64,000 nt of DNA, taken from the NCBI RefSeq assembly GCF_022846615.1, contig NZ_AP025637.1:434001-498000 (forward strand). The letters are read 5' to 3'. The stretch is from Roseomonas fluvialis (GTDB lineage Bacteria > Pseudomonadota > Alphaproteobacteria > Acetobacterales > Acetobacteraceae). This document shows positions 34,935 through 44,059 of this stretch, in pieces. Position numbers and translations under genes: made by a program. Below the pieces are notes generated by a model. It was not told the origin of the DNA. It made no database searches and saw only the letters and a program-made list of their open reading frames with translations. The first letter of the stretch is position 1, and each line of letters begins with the position of its first letter.

Positions 34935-36281
34935 TCATTCTGCTGCGCGGGCGGCCAGCCGGAAAAAGCGGTTCTCCGGACGGGGCAGTCCAAGGTGTTC
35001 GCGCAGCGTGGTGCCTTCGTATTCGGTGCGGAAGATGCCCCGGCGCTGGAGCTCGGGCACGACCTGGGTGACGAAATCCTCGAGCCCGCCCGGCACGTAG
35101 GGGAACATCACGTTGAAGCCGTCGCAGGCGCGGGTCTCGAGCCACTCCTGCATCTCGTCCGCGATGGTCGCGGGCGTGCCCACAATGGCCGCGCCCCCGT
35201 AGCCACCCAGGCGCTGGGCCAGCTGCCGCACGGTCAGCTTCTCGCGCCGCGCCAGCGCGATGGCACGTTCGCGCCCGCTCTTGCTGGCCTCGGTGTCCGG
35301 GATGTCGGGCAGCGGCGCATCCGGGTCGAAGGCCCGCGCATCGACGCCGAGTGCGATCGAGAGCGAGCCGATCGCGCTTTCGTAGTGCACCAGGCTGTCG
35401 AGCAATGCACGCTTCTCCCGCGCTTCCTCGACCGTGGTGCCGACCACGACCAGCGCGCCGGGCAGGATCTTGATGTGGTCGGGGTTGCGGCCGAAGGCGG
35501 CGGCGCGGCCCTTCACGTCGGCATAAAAGGCGCGCGCATCGGCGATGGGCCCACCGGCGGCGAAGACCATTTCCGCCGTCTCGGCGGCGAGCTGCCGCCC
35601 GGCCTCCGACGCCCCCGCCTGCACGATCAGCGGCCAGCCCTGCACGGGGCGGGCGACGTTGAGCGGACCGCGCACCTTCAGCTCCGGCCCCTCGTGGTTG
35701 AGCACGTGCATGCGTGACGGGTCCCAGAAGATCCCGCTCTCGGCATCGCGGATGAAGGCGTCGTCGGCGAAGCTGTCCCACAGGCCGGTGACGACGTCGT
35801 AGAACTCGCGGGCGCGCTTGTAGCGTTCGCCGTGCGCCATGTGTTCGTCTTGGCCGAAGTTGAGCGCGGCATCGGGGTTTGCCGTGGTCACCACGTTCCA
35901 CCCGGCTCGGCCGTTCGAGATGTGGTCGAGCGAGGCGAACTTCCGCGCCACGTGATACGGGTCGTTGTAGGTGGTCGACGCCGTGGCGATCAGGCCGATG
36001 CGATCGGTCACGGCGGCGAGTGCCGGCAGCAGCGTCAGCGGATCGAAGGAGGTGACGGTGTGGCTGCGTCGCAGTGCCTCGATCGGCATGTTCAGCAGCG
36101 CCAGGTGGTCGGCCATGAAGAAGGCGTCGAACTTGCCGGCCTCGAGCCGCTGAATCAGGTGCTTCAGGCGGGGGAAGGAGAAATTCGCGTCTGGCCATGC
36201 GCCGGGGTAGCGCCAAGCGCCGGTGTGGATCGAGACAGGGCGCATGAAGGCGCCGAGATGCAGGCAACGCTGTGCGGGCAC
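34935..36281 (-). CDS. Luciferase-like FMN-dependent monooxygenase, NtaA/SnaA/DszA branch
   Basis: A 448-residue reduced-flavin monooxygenase. It has a GTG start at 36281 after GGGGAGA; the first residues QRCLHLGAFMRPVSIHTGAW are those of the NtaA/DszA group. Further marks are FDAFFMADHLALL, the FDPLTLLPALAAVTDRIGL block and LDHISNGRAGWNVVTTANPD, with GYGGAAIVGTP near 390. Enzymes of this branch oxidise nitrilotriacetate, sulfones or other compounds with FMNH2 and O2. No flavin reductase partner is obvious beyond the COG4529 gene. Within a sulfur gene cluster, a desulfurising role is plausible but not shown. Confidence 0.9.
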   Translation of the reverse strand: MPAQRCLHLGAFMRPVSIHTGAWRYPGAWPDANFSFPRLKHLIQRLEAGKFDAFFMADHLALLNMPIEALRRSHTVTSFDPLTLLPALAAVTDRIGLIATASTTYNDPYHVARKFASLDHISNGRAGWNVVTTANPDAALNFGQDEHMAHGERYKRAREFYDVVTGLWDSFADDAFIRDAESGIFWDPSRMHVLNHEGPELKVRGPLNVARPVQGWPLIVQAGASEAGRQLAAETAEMVFAAGGPIADARAFYADVKGRAAAFGRNPDHIKILPGALVVVGTTVEEAREKRALLDSLVHYESAIGSLSIALGVDARAFDPDAPLPDIPDTEASKSGRERAIALARREKLTVRQLAQRLGGYGGAAIVGTPATIADEMQEWLETRACDGFNVMFPYVPGGLEDFVTQVVPELQRRGIFRTEYEGTTLREHLGLPRPENRFFRLAARAAE

Positions 36282-36392
36282 GGCGAGAGTCTCCCCTTCA
36301 GGCGCCGTCGCGTGCGACGCCGTCAAGATTGGCGATGATCTGGCCGGAGAGATCGGGACGTCGCGGTACCGCGACAAGACGTCCCGTGCGCC

Positions 36393-36989
36393 TCACCGCG
36401 CAGCCGTGCGATGCGAAAGATAGGCTTCGTGGTTTGCCGCAACGCCGAGGCCGCTATGGAAGCGGTTGCTCAGGTTGAAGTAGGCGACGATCGCCGCGGC
36501 TTCCAGGATGGCTGCCTCCGACAGCTCGGCGGCGCGCAGCGCATCGAGGTCCGCGGGCTCAACCTCGGCAGGGTGCCGCGTGAGCTTCTCTGCATAGGCG
36601 GCAAGCGCCGCCTCGCGCGCGGAGAGTGCGGCGCGGCGCCAGTTCACCTCGATCGTGCCGACCAGTACCGCGTCGCCGGTGATCTGGCGCAGCTGCGCGG
36701 CATGGCTGAAGACGCAGGGCTCGCAGCGGTTCTCGACGCTGACGACGAGGGCGAGCAGTTCGCGTTCCCGCGGCGGCAGCGCGTTCCCTTCGGCCTTGAG
36801 CGCCTGCGACACGGATTCGAGCGCCAGCAGTAGCGCAGGCCAATGCGCCTGCACGCGCTGGCCGTGGCGGCGGTAGCCGAGCTTCGCCTCCGAGGCGGCG
36901 AGCAGGTCGGCGACCTTCTGCGTCGGTGCCGGCGGCGGAGGAAGGCGCAACCAGGAGGCCGCCTGGCGCGGCGCGATGTCATCAGGCAT
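36393..36989 (-). CDS. CMD/AhpD-domain protein with alkylhydroperoxidase motif
   Basis: A 198-residue protein. The start at 36989 lies 8 bp inside the end of the OYE-like gene; longer upstream frames are noise. The AhpD motif appears as VSVENRCEPCVFSHAAQLR (CxxC plus His, around residue 80), and the helix preceding it, LPPRERELLALVV, is typical. The C-terminal YFNLSNRFHSGLGVAANHEA matches CMD-like proteins encoded beside FMN oxidoreductases. Likely role: protection against, or reduction of, peroxide products of the operon's monooxygenases (inference). Last gene of the minus-strand operon that begins with metY. Confidence 0.88.
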   Translation of the reverse strand: MPDDIAPRQAASWLRLPPPPAPTQKVADLLAASEAKLGYRRHGQRVQAHWPALLLALESVSQALKAEGNALPPRERELLALVVSVENRCEPCVFSHAAQLRQITGDAVLVGTIEVNWRRAALSAREAALAAYAEKLTRHPAEVEPADLDALRAAELSEAAILEAAAIVAYFNLSNRFHSGLGVAANHEAYLSHRTAAR

Positions 36990-38037
36990 GCGCAGTTCCC
37001 CCGTCAGGCTCAGCGTCTCGCGGCGCGGCCCCGTTCGCGGCCCAGGTGTCGCGATGACCGAGCAGTGGAGATGCGATGTTTGGTACGACGGTGAGGGCCG
37101 CGTCGTCGTGATCCGACGCGACGACGACCGCATCGGCCGCCCCGCTTGCGATGGCGTATCGCGCAGGCTCCCTGGCGACACCGCCGCCCAGCATCACGGG
37201 AGTGTCGACCCTGCTGCGGAGATCGGCGGCATACTCGGCAAGGTCGTCGGAGCCAGCCGGCGGGACCAGGTGCAGCCATCCGAGGCCACGGCCCGAGAGC
37301 CACGTCGCCACCTCGGCCTCGCCGGCGCCCAGGCGGACGGCGACACGGTCCGCGCCGATCCGTTCGGATACTGCCTCGACGATCTCGACCAGCAGGCGCG
37401 CCCTGTTCGTGGCGCTGCCGCCATGCGCGTCAATTCGCTGGTTGCTCTCTGGCCGGAGGAACTGTTCCAGCAACCCGCCCTGCGCGGCGACGATTTCAAC
37501 CGCGTCGAATCCGGCGCGTCGTGCCCATTCGGCGGCCGTGGCATAGGACGCCACCAGCGTCGGCAATTCCGAAGCATCGAGGCTCCGCGGCACGGGGTAT
37601 GGCCTCGGGCCCTCCGGCGTGACGATCTCCCCGCGGGCTGCGATGGCGGATGGCGCGATGGGCCAGCCACCATGCGGCTGGACGCGCGGATGCGACAGAC
37701 GCCCGGCATGCCACAGCGGCAACGCGACCAGCCCCCCGGCCGCGTGGACGGCGGTGGTCACGGTGGAGCAGGCCGCGACGTGCGATTCGCGCGCGATGCC
37801 AGATGATCGCAAGGCGCCGGCCCCGTCCGGCGCGATCCATGCCGGCGCTGCAAGGACGAGCCCCGCCGCCGCCGCGGCCTGCGCATAGATCGGCCCGACA
37901 CGCGGCAGGGGCGACCCGCCGCGGTCGACATCGGATCCGGCATCGGGCGCGGTGATGATCCGGTTGCGAAGCGAGAGCGAGCCAAGGGTGATGGGCGTGT
38001 GAAGCGCATCCGGGCCAGATCCGTGGTGCTCACGCAT
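36982..38037 (-). CDS. NADH:flavin oxidoreductase (Old Yellow Enzyme family), atypical active site
   Basis: A 351-residue TIM-barrel FMN protein. Visible marks are ITLGSLSLRNRIITAPDAGS at the N terminus, PLWHAGRLSHP, EQFLRPESNQRIDAHGGS (about 195-212) and LGGGVAREPARYAIASGAAD in the phosphate-binding part. In OYEs the segment before the FLR motif normally reads VEIHxANGYL with a His and Asn that bind the substrate; here it is VEIVAAQGGL, so both are replaced. It may not be an enoate reductase but a modified flavoprotein. It overlaps the genes on both sides by 8 bp. Confidence 0.85.
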   Translation of the reverse strand: MREHHGSGPDALHTPITLGSLSLRNRIITAPDAGSDVDRGGSPLPRVGPIYAQAAAAAGLVLAAPAWIAPDGAGALRSSGIARESHVAACSTVTTAVHAAGGLVALPLWHAGRLSHPRVQPHGGWPIAPSAIAARGEIVTPEGPRPYPVPRSLDASELPTLVASYATAAEWARRAGFDAVEIVAAQGGLLEQFLRPESNQRIDAHGGSATNRARLLVEIVEAVSERIGADRVAVRLGAGEAEVATWLSGRGLGWLHLVPPAGSDDLAEYAADLRSRVDTPVMLGGGVAREPARYAIASGAADAVVVASDHDDAALTVVPNIASPLLGHRDTWAANGAAPRDAEPDGGTAHA

Positions 38038-38875
38038 CGGCCGGATGCTCCGGCGCCCAGAAGACCAGCGTGCGCACCTCGATGCTCTCGCGCGGCGGGG
38101 CGTTGGGCGGCGAGGTTGGATCGTCGAAGGCGCCATGCACCGACAGCCTGGCGCGGCCGCCATCCGCACTGTCGTGGCACTTGATCAGCAGCGCCTCCTC
38201 GGGCCGCAGGTTGGGGAAATAGGTCCAGCGCTGGCCCGGGTTGAACAGCACCGCATGGGTCTCGCCGACCCGGTCGGGATAGATCAGGCGCGTCGGCACC
38301 AGGTCGCGCGGGTCGACGCTGCGGCCATCCGCGAGCGCCAGCGGGCTTTCCAGCACCGGCGCGATCGGCCGCCACAGGTTGATGATGGCGAAGCGGTGCG
38401 CGAGCAGCCATTCGGCCTGGTCCGGCAGGATGTCGCGCACGCGCTGGGCCGCGGAGGCCGGCGTATAGTCGTTGTGGATGCGCTTGGCGGGGCCGCGCAG
38501 TGCGGGGTCCGTCGTGGCGCGCGCCGCGTTGCGCACATTGTGGTCGAAGGCCACGACGCGCGTCGCACCCGTCGCGCGGCGCACGATCGCCTCGACTTCC
38601 GGGCGATACAGCGCGTGCACCGCCGCTTCGTCGTAGAGGTCGGACACCGCGCTCGGCGCATGCACCAGCGCGAAGCCGGTGCCGTCCAGCGTGTAGTGGT
38701 GCTCGAAGCCGCGGCCATTGGTGACGCTCACCAGGTGCTGAACGCTGCGCGTATTGTCGGCGGCCTCGCCTGGCGGCGGCGTTCCGACATACCGCCGCGG
38801 TGCGGTCACCGCGGGGTCGAGGAAGTTCAGGGCTGCCAGCACGGCGACATTGGCGGCGGGGATGTGATCGGGCAT
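38030..38875 (-). CDS. CmcJ/NvfI-family putative oxidoreductase (Fe/2-oxoglutarate type)
   Basis: A 281-residue protein of the family named after cephamycin CmcJ and fungal NvfI, distant Fe(II)/2-oxoglutarate dioxygenases. Key stretches: RIHNDYTPASAAQRV with the HxD iron ligands (about residue 135), FAIINLWRPIAPVLESPLAL, RWTYFPNLRPEEALLIKCHD and ARLSVHGAFDDP with the distal His. It is located between the SsuD-like and OYE-like genes, with an 8-bp overlap on the latter. It probably hydroxylates or desulfonates a small molecule of the operon's pathway; the substrate is unknown. Confidence 0.88.
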   Translation of the reverse strand: MPDHIPAANVAVLAALNFLDPAVTAPRRYVGTPPPGEAADNTRSVQHLVSVTNGRGFEHHYTLDGTGFALVHAPSAVSDLYDEAAVHALYRPEVEAIVRRATGATRVVAFDHNVRNAARATTDPALRGPAKRIHNDYTPASAAQRVRDILPDQAEWLLAHRFAIINLWRPIAPVLESPLALADGRSVDPRDLVPTRLIYPDRVGETHAVLFNPGQRWTYFPNLRPEEALLIKCHDSADGGRARLSVHGAFDDPTSPPNAPPRESIEVRTLVFWAPEHPADA

Positions 38876-38895
38876 GGATGCTCTCCTGGAGGCGC

Positions 38896-39996
38896 TCAGG
38901 CGGCCGCCGCGCGGCGGCGCGCCGAGATCACCGCGCGCGTCGCGGGCAGCAGTTCCCGGCCATAGGCGATCGCGTCTTCAAACGGATCGAAGCCGCGGAT
39001 CAGGAAGGTGGTGATGCCGAGCGCGTGGTATTCCGCCAGCGCCTCCGCCACCTGCACCGGCGTGCCGACCAGCGCGGTGGTGTTCGCACCGGCGCCGACG
39101 GCGGCCGCGACCTCGGTCCACAGGCGCCGGTCGCGCACGCGCCCGCCGCGCGCGGCTTCCAGCAGGCGGCGCGAGCCCTCGCTCTCCGGCTTCGGGTTCG
39201 CCTTGCCGAAGCTGTCGCCGCGCAGCGCGCGGATGCGTTCGAGAATGTCGCGCGCGCGCTCCCAGGCCTGGTCCTCGGTGGCGCCGAGCACGGGGCGCAC
39301 CGACAGGCTGAAGCGGATCGACGCAGGGTCGCGTCCGGCGCGCGCGACGCTGTCGCGCACGCGGGCGATGGTCTCGCGCGCCTGGTCCAGCGTCTCGCCC
39401 CAGAAGGCGTAGACATCGGCGTGCCGGCCCGCGGCCGCGATCGCCGCATGGGAGGACCCGCCGAAATAGATCGGGATGTGCGGCTGCTGCACCGGCTTGA
39501 TCTCGGAGTAGGCGCCGACCAGGCGGTAGTGCTTGCCGATGTGGTCGAAGGGCGCGTTGCTGGTCCAGACGCGGCGCAGGATGCCGACATACTCGTCGCT
39601 GCGCTCGTAGCGCTGGTCGTGGTCGAGGAAGTCGCCATCCTGCTTCTGCTCGGCCGGATTGCCCCCGCTGATGACGTGGATCGCAGCGCGACCGCCCGAG
39701 AGATGGTCGAAGGTGGCGAACTGCCGCGCCGCCAGCGTCGGCGCGATGAAGCCCGGCCGATGCGCCACCATGAAGCCGATGCGGGTCGTGTGCGCCGCGG
39801 CGTGGCTCGCCACCAGCAGCGTGTCGGGATGCGTCGAATGCCAGGCGACCAGCACGCGGTCGAAGCCGCCCTCCTCGTGCGCGCGGGCGAAGCGCACCAC
39901 GTAGTCGGGGTCGAGGATCGGGCCGGAGGGCGGGTGGATCTCGGACGACCGGCGATGCGAGATCATGCCGATGAATTCGATATCGTCAGCGGACAT
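38896..39996 (-). CDS. ssuD: FMN-dependent alkanesulfonate monooxygenase-like (SsuD family)
   Basis: A 366-residue luciferase-like monooxygenase close to SsuD. IEFIGMISHRRSSEI at the N terminus, FDRVLVAWHSTHPDTLLVA, ARQFATFDHLSGGRAAIHVI and PIYFGGSSHAAIAAAGRHAD fit the family, with VGTPVQVAEALAEY near 310. SsuD oxidises alkanesulfonates to aldehyde and sulfite using FMNH2 supplied by SsuE. No ssuE or ssuABC genes are seen here. Its place next to metY, sulfur enzymes and CmcJ-type genes supports organosulfur cleavage. The gene symbol denotes family, not proven substrate. Confidence 0.85.
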   Translation of the reverse strand: MSADDIEFIGMISHRRSSEIHPPSGPILDPDYVVRFARAHEEGGFDRVLVAWHSTHPDTLLVASHAAAHTTRIGFMVAHRPGFIAPTLAARQFATFDHLSGGRAAIHVISGGNPAEQKQDGDFLDHDQRYERSDEYVGILRRVWTSNAPFDHIGKHYRLVGAYSEIKPVQQPHIPIYFGGSSHAAIAAAGRHADVYAFWGETLDQARETIARVRDSVARAGRDPASIRFSLSVRPVLGATEDQAWERARDILERIRALRGDSFGKANPKPESEGSRRLLEAARGGRVRDRRLWTEVAAAVGAGANTTALVGTPVQVAEALAEYHALGITTFLIRGFDPFEDAIAYGRELLPATRAVISARRRAAAA

Positions 39997-40011
39997 GGCG
40001 GGTTCCTTCGA

Positions 40012-40971
40012 TCAGGCAATGGACAGGCGGCGGAGTGCTTGCCCGGTGGCGGCGTGGTCGGCGACGACGCGCGCCGCCAGTTCCTCGGGCGAGATCGGCA
40101 CCGGGCGCAGGCCGAAGCGGCGCAGCGCGGCGGCCACCTCGGCCTCGGCCAGCGCATCGTTGAAGGCGGCGTTGAGTCGTGCCACGATCGACTGCGGCGT
40201 GCCGGCCGGCGCGAACAGCGCGAACCAACCGCCCGCGGGCCAGTCGCGCCCAACGCCGAGCTCCGCCGCGGTCGGCAGGTCGGGGAAGGCGTCCCAGCGG
40301 TCCTCGCCCAGCGTGGCGAGGGCGCGCAGCCGCTCTGCCGTCACGTGCGGCGCGGTGATCGGGTCGATCATCAGGTGGCAGTCGCCGGTGACGACGCTGG
40401 TCGCCGCCGGCGCGCTGCCCGGAAAGGGCACGTGCACGGCCTCGAAGCGGCCTGCGTCGGCCAGAAGCGCGCCGCGCAGGTGCCCGGCGGAGCCGATCCC
40501 GGCGGAGGCGTAGTTCAGCCGCCCCGGGTTCGCGCGCCCGTAGGCCGTCAGCTCCCGCAGGCTGCGCACCGGCAGCGACGGGTTCACCGCGATCAGGCTG
40601 TAGCTCTCCCCAGCCGAGGCGATGGCCGCGAAGGCGATCAGCGGGTCGTAGCCGACATTGCCGAGATGTGGCGCGATAGTGAGGTTGCCGGCTGAGGCGT
40701 TGAGCAGCGTGGTGCCGTCAGGCCGGCTCTCGGCGACAAAGCGCGCGCCCACCGCGCCGCCGGCGCCGGCGCGGTTCTCCACCACCACCGGCACGCCGAG
40801 GCGCGCCTGCAGCGCCCGCGCCATGGTGCGCGAGACGTTGTCGTTCGTCGCACCCGGCGGGAAGGGGCACACGTAGCGGATGGGGCGCGAGGGGAAGGGC
40901 TCGCTGGCACGCGCCACGGTGGGCAGCGCCAGCCCGCCGAGCAGCAGGGTGCGTCGGTCGAAAGTGATCAA
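40012..40971 (-). CDS. Bug/TctC-family substrate-binding protein
   Basis: A 319-residue periplasmic protein with a TTG start at 40971 overlapping the previous stop as TTGA. The signal peptide is TFDRRTLLLGGLALPTVARA (roughly residues 3-22). The mature part opens with PFPSRPIRYVCPFPPGATND and has the ligand loop RAGAGGAVGARFV and the ERWD-like stretch ATLGEDRWDAFPDLPT. It lies inside an organosulfur operon between the flavin monooxygenase genes, so its ligand may be an organosulfur compound (inference). No membrane subunits nearby. Confidence 0.92.
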   Translation of the reverse strand: MITFDRRTLLLGGLALPTVARASEPFPSRPIRYVCPFPPGATNDNVSRTMARALQARLGVPVVVENRAGAGGAVGARFVAESRPDGTTLLNASAGNLTIAPHLGNVGYDPLIAFAAIASAGESYSLIAVNPSLPVRSLRELTAYGRANPGRLNYASAGIGSAGHLRGALLADAGRFEAVHVPFPGSAPAATSVVTGDCHLMIDPITAPHVTAERLRALATLGEDRWDAFPDLPTAAELGVGRDWPAGGWFALFAPAGTPQSIVARLNAAFNDALAEAEVAAALRRFGLRPVPISPEELAARVVADHAATGQALRRLSIA

Positions 40972-42185
40972 TGCCGGATCTCCTGCGGGCGTGCGGTGTT
41001 GAGCGCTGCGCGACCGGCGGCCGACAGCGCGGCATCGGCGGTGGGCACGTGCACGCGTGCGCATTGCACGTCGCGCCAATGGCGCTCCAGCGCATGCGCG
41101 CGGTCATGCGCATGGTTGCCGGCGAGCGAGACGGCGCGCTCCACCGCCTGCACCGCATTCTCGGTCAGCGTGACCTTCGCCAGTCCGCTCTCGGAGGGCA
41201 GCGGCGGATAGCCAGCATCGACGGCCAGGGCGATGGCTTCCGTCAGGCGCGCATTCACCGCGAGCGCGCGCTCGATCTCGCCCACCGCCTCCGCGACACG
41301 CGGGAGTTCCGCGAGCGGCGTTCCGAGCCCGCTCGGCACGCGGGCATGCAGAAAGCGTAGGATCCAGTCCCGCGCCGCGCGCGCCACGCCGGTGTAGACG
41401 GCGGAGACGAGCAGCGCCGTCCAGGCCGACTGCGCCGGATCGGGCTTACCCCACTCCGCGGCCGGAACCAGGCCAATGCCGTGGTCCAGCGGCACCGTGA
41501 CATTGGTGAGCACGACGTCATGGCTGCCCGAACCACGCAGGCCGAGGTGGTTCCAGGTCTCGATGACCTCGATGCCGCTGGCGTCCGCCGGCACCAGGAA
41601 GGTGCCGATGCGCGGCTGCGGTTCGTCGGTGCGGGCCAGCACCTCCATCCAGGCCAGGCCCGGCGCGCCGGTGGCGTAGCGCTTGTGCCCGCTGATCGAC
41701 CAGTGGCCGGCGCGCAGCTTCGCGACGGTGGCCGGCAGGCCGCCGCGCGTGGGCGAGCCGAGCTCGGGTTCGACGCGCAGCGCGTTGATCAGCGCACCCT
41801 CGGTCACCGCGTCGCGGCCGATGCGCTGGCGCAGCTCGAAGGGCCAGGCCGCGCTGCGGGCGATCGCCGCCTGGCGGGTCAGCTGCATGGCCAGGACCAG
41901 CGCCGTGGCGGGGCAGGCGGCACCGACGCGCGCGACGGCCTCCGCTGCCAGCGCCAGGCCCGCGCCGCCGCCGCCAAGCGCCGTGGGCACGGTCAACGCG
42001 AGGATGCCGGCCTCGCGCAGTCGGGCGATGCTGTCGAAGGGGAAGCTCGCCTCGCGGTCGTGCAGCGGTGCCGCGGCGGCGATCGCCGCCAGCATCGGCG
42101 TGAGGTCGCTGAGGGAGGGCGAGGCGACGCTCGCGAGGCGGCCCTGCGTCGCGGTCTGGAAGGCGATGACGTTCGCGGCGGTCAT
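40968..42185 (-). CDS. Acyl-CoA dehydrogenase-family flavoenzyme (SfnB/DszC-like)
   Basis: A 405-residue protein with the acyl-CoA dehydrogenase fold. The N-terminal helical domain ends with a LTVPTALGGGGAGLALAAEA segment (about 70-90), the beta domain has HWSISGHKRYATGAPGLAW and HLGLRGSGSHDVVLTNVTVP, and the C-terminal helices end near NTARPQEIRH. In sulfur clusters such proteins are usually flavin-dependent monooxygenases (SfnB, DszC) rather than true dehydrogenases. It starts 4 bp after metY ends and is coupled by TTGA to the Bug gene. Confidence 0.85.
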   Translation of the reverse strand: MTAANVIAFQTATQGRLASVASPSLSDLTPMLAAIAAAAPLHDREASFPFDSIARLREAGILALTVPTALGGGGAGLALAAEAVARVGAACPATALVLAMQLTRQAAIARSAAWPFELRQRIGRDAVTEGALINALRVEPELGSPTRGGLPATVAKLRAGHWSISGHKRYATGAPGLAWMEVLARTDEPQPRIGTFLVPADASGIEVIETWNHLGLRGSGSHDVVLTNVTVPLDHGIGLVPAAEWGKPDPAQSAWTALLVSAVYTGVARAARDWILRFLHARVPSGLGTPLAELPRVAEAVGEIERALAVNARLTEAIALAVDAGYPPLPSESGLAKVTLTENAVQAVERAVSLAGNHAHDRAHALERHWRDVQCARVHVPTADAALSAAGRAALNTARPQEIRH

Positions 42186-42189
42186 GGCG

Positions 42190-43509
42190 CTACTCCGCCG
42201 CCGCACGGACCGGGCGACCGGCCCCGGCCGCATCCAGCGCCTGGTCGAGGTCGGCCAGGATGTCCTCGATATGCTCGATGCCCACCGACAGCCGCACATA
42301 GCCCGGCGAGACGCCGGTGCGCGCCTGTTCCTCGGGTGAGAGCTGGGAATGGGTGGTGCTCGCCGGGTGGATGGCGAGGCTGCGCGCATCGCCGATATTC
42401 GCTACGTGGTAGAACAGCTTGAGCGCGTCGATGAGTCGCCGCCCGGCCTCGGCGCCGCCGGCGAGCTCGAAGCCGACCAGGCCACCGAAGCCGCGCGTGA
42501 GGTACTTCGCGGTGCGCGTGGCGGGTTCCCCGGTCAGGTGCTTCGGGTGGATCACGCGCGTCACGCCGGGGCGGTTCGCGAGGAAGTCGGCGACCTCCTC
42601 GGCGTTGCGGCTGTGCTCGCGGATGCGCAGCGGGAGCGTCTCGACGCCCTGCAGCGTGACGAAGGCGTTGAAGGGCGAATAGGCGGCGCCGAGGTCGCGC
42701 TGCAGCGTCACCCGCGCCTTCAGGACGTAGGCGATGGGGCCGAGCGGCTTGGCCGCCTCGACCCAGACCGCGCCGTGGTAGGATGGGTCCGGGCGGTGCA
42801 GCGCCAGCTGGCGGTCCTTGTGGGCCTCCCAGTCGAAATTGCCGCCATCGATGATGATGCCGCCGATGCTGGTGCCGTGGCCCCCGATGTACTTGGTGAG
42901 CGAATGCACCACGACCGCGGCGCCGTGGTCGAAGGGGCGCACCAGCAGCGGCGCGGCGGTGTTGTCGACGATCAGCGGGATGCCGAGCGGGCGTCCGATG
43001 GCGGCGACCTCGGCGATCGGGAAGACCTCGAGCTTTGGGTTGGGCAGCGTCTCGGCGTAGTAGGCGCGGGTGCGCGCATCGGTGGCGCGGCGGAAGTTCT
43101 CGGGGTCGGATGGATCGACGAAGCGCACCTCGATGCCCTGGTCCTTCAGCGTGTTGGCGAACAGGTTCCAGGTGCCGCCATACAGGTCGGTGCTGCTGAC
43201 GATGTTGTCCCCGGCATGGGCGATGTTCTGCACGGCGAAGGCCGAGGCCGCCTGGCCCGAGGCGACGGCAAGGGCAGCGACGCCGCCCTCGAGCGCCGCG
43301 ATGCGCTGTTCGAGCACATCCGTCGTCGGGTTCATGATGCGCGTGTAGACGTTGCCCAGTTCCTCCAGCGCGAACAGGCGCGAGGCGTGGTCGGTCCCGT
43401 CGAACTGGTAGGAGGTGGTCTGGTAGATCGGCACCGCCACCGCCTTGGTGGCCGGGTCCCGCCGCCAGCCGGCATGCAGGGCGATCGTCTCGGGATTGGT
43501 GTGGGTCAT
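42190..43509 (-). CDS. metY: O-acetylhomoserine (thiol)-lyase / sulfhydrylase
   Basis: A 439-residue PLP enzyme that makes homocysteine (or methionine) from O-acetylhomoserine and sulfide (or methanethiol). Start at 43509 (MTHTNPETIALHAGW) after GAGGGG. PLP site: VVVHSLTKYIGGHGTSIGG with the Schiff-base Lys near residue 208. Other marks are YTRIMNPTTDVLEQRIAALE and a C-terminal SLAIHPASTTHSQLSPEE. First gene of a seven-gene minus-strand operon (metY to the CMD gene at 36393). It links sulfide capture to the operon's sulfur-releasing enzymes. Confidence 0.95.
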   Translation of the reverse strand: MTHTNPETIALHAGWRRDPATKAVAVPIYQTTSYQFDGTDHASRLFALEELGNVYTRIMNPTTDVLEQRIAALEGGVAALAVASGQAASAFAVQNIAHAGDNIVSSTDLYGGTWNLFANTLKDQGIEVRFVDPSDPENFRRATDARTRAYYAETLPNPKLEVFPIAEVAAIGRPLGIPLIVDNTAAPLLVRPFDHGAAVVVHSLTKYIGGHGTSIGGIIIDGGNFDWEAHKDRQLALHRPDPSYHGAVWVEAAKPLGPIAYVLKARVTLQRDLGAAYSPFNAFVTLQGVETLPLRIREHSRNAEEVADFLANRPGVTRVIHPKHLTGEPATRTAKYLTRGFGGLVGFELAGGAEAGRRLIDALKLFYHVANIGDARSLAIHPASTTHSQLSPEEQARTGVSPGYVRLSVGIEHIEDILADLDQALDAAGAGRPVRAAAE

Positions 43510-44059
43510 GGCGTGGGCCCCTCGGGCGTTATGCATCGCGATGGAACGGGAGGCGGCGGCGCTGGCCCGGCGGATGGCCGCCGTAGGGTGCGCGGGGTTG
43601 GGTCGCCGCCTGGACGGGGAGACGTCAGGCGTCGCGACACCAGCGCCGACAGGGCGTGCCTGCCATCCGCATCTGCAGCTGTGCGGCCTGCGCCATCGGT
43701 TGGGGCGCTGCGGTCGGTGCGGCGAGGACAGTGCTCGGCGTCATGACAGGAAGCAGAAACCATCTCAGAATGTGGAGTCAATAAAAACACGAATAAAGAA
43801 TGTTTAACCAAGTTGCGCCGATGGCGCGGCGTTGCCCTTGTCCCAGCGGGCAGGTTCCGGCCAGCGGCTTCTCCGGAAGGCGGCTGTCCGCGCCAGGCGG
43901 CGGGCGGCGGCGCGGTCGGAGCTTCAGCGAGTGCGACGTGGCCAGGAGGTCATCCTTTGCCCGCGGCGTATATCCGGAGCAGTCCTTGGCGTCCGTGACC
44001 ATGGAGGAAGGCAGGAATTCTCACACTTGAGAGGCGTGGTTTTCCGGTCTACCGGCAGG
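43510..44059. other. 550-bp divergent region between metY and cobA
   Basis: It separates the minus-strand metY operon and plus-strand cobA. A distinctly AT-rich stretch at 43770-43806 (ATAAAAACACGAATAAAG) is the best candidate for the promoters. The cobA leader from ~43810 is long for a simple 5' UTR. I looked for SAM-type riboswitch cores and could not recognise one. No credible extra gene. Confidence 0.4.

Noticed and set aside
43510..44059. SAM or other riboswitch upstream of metY or cobA
   Set aside because: The leader lengths would allow it, but I could not find the conserved core of a known SAM or cobalamin riboswitch by eye; a covariance-model scan would be decisive.
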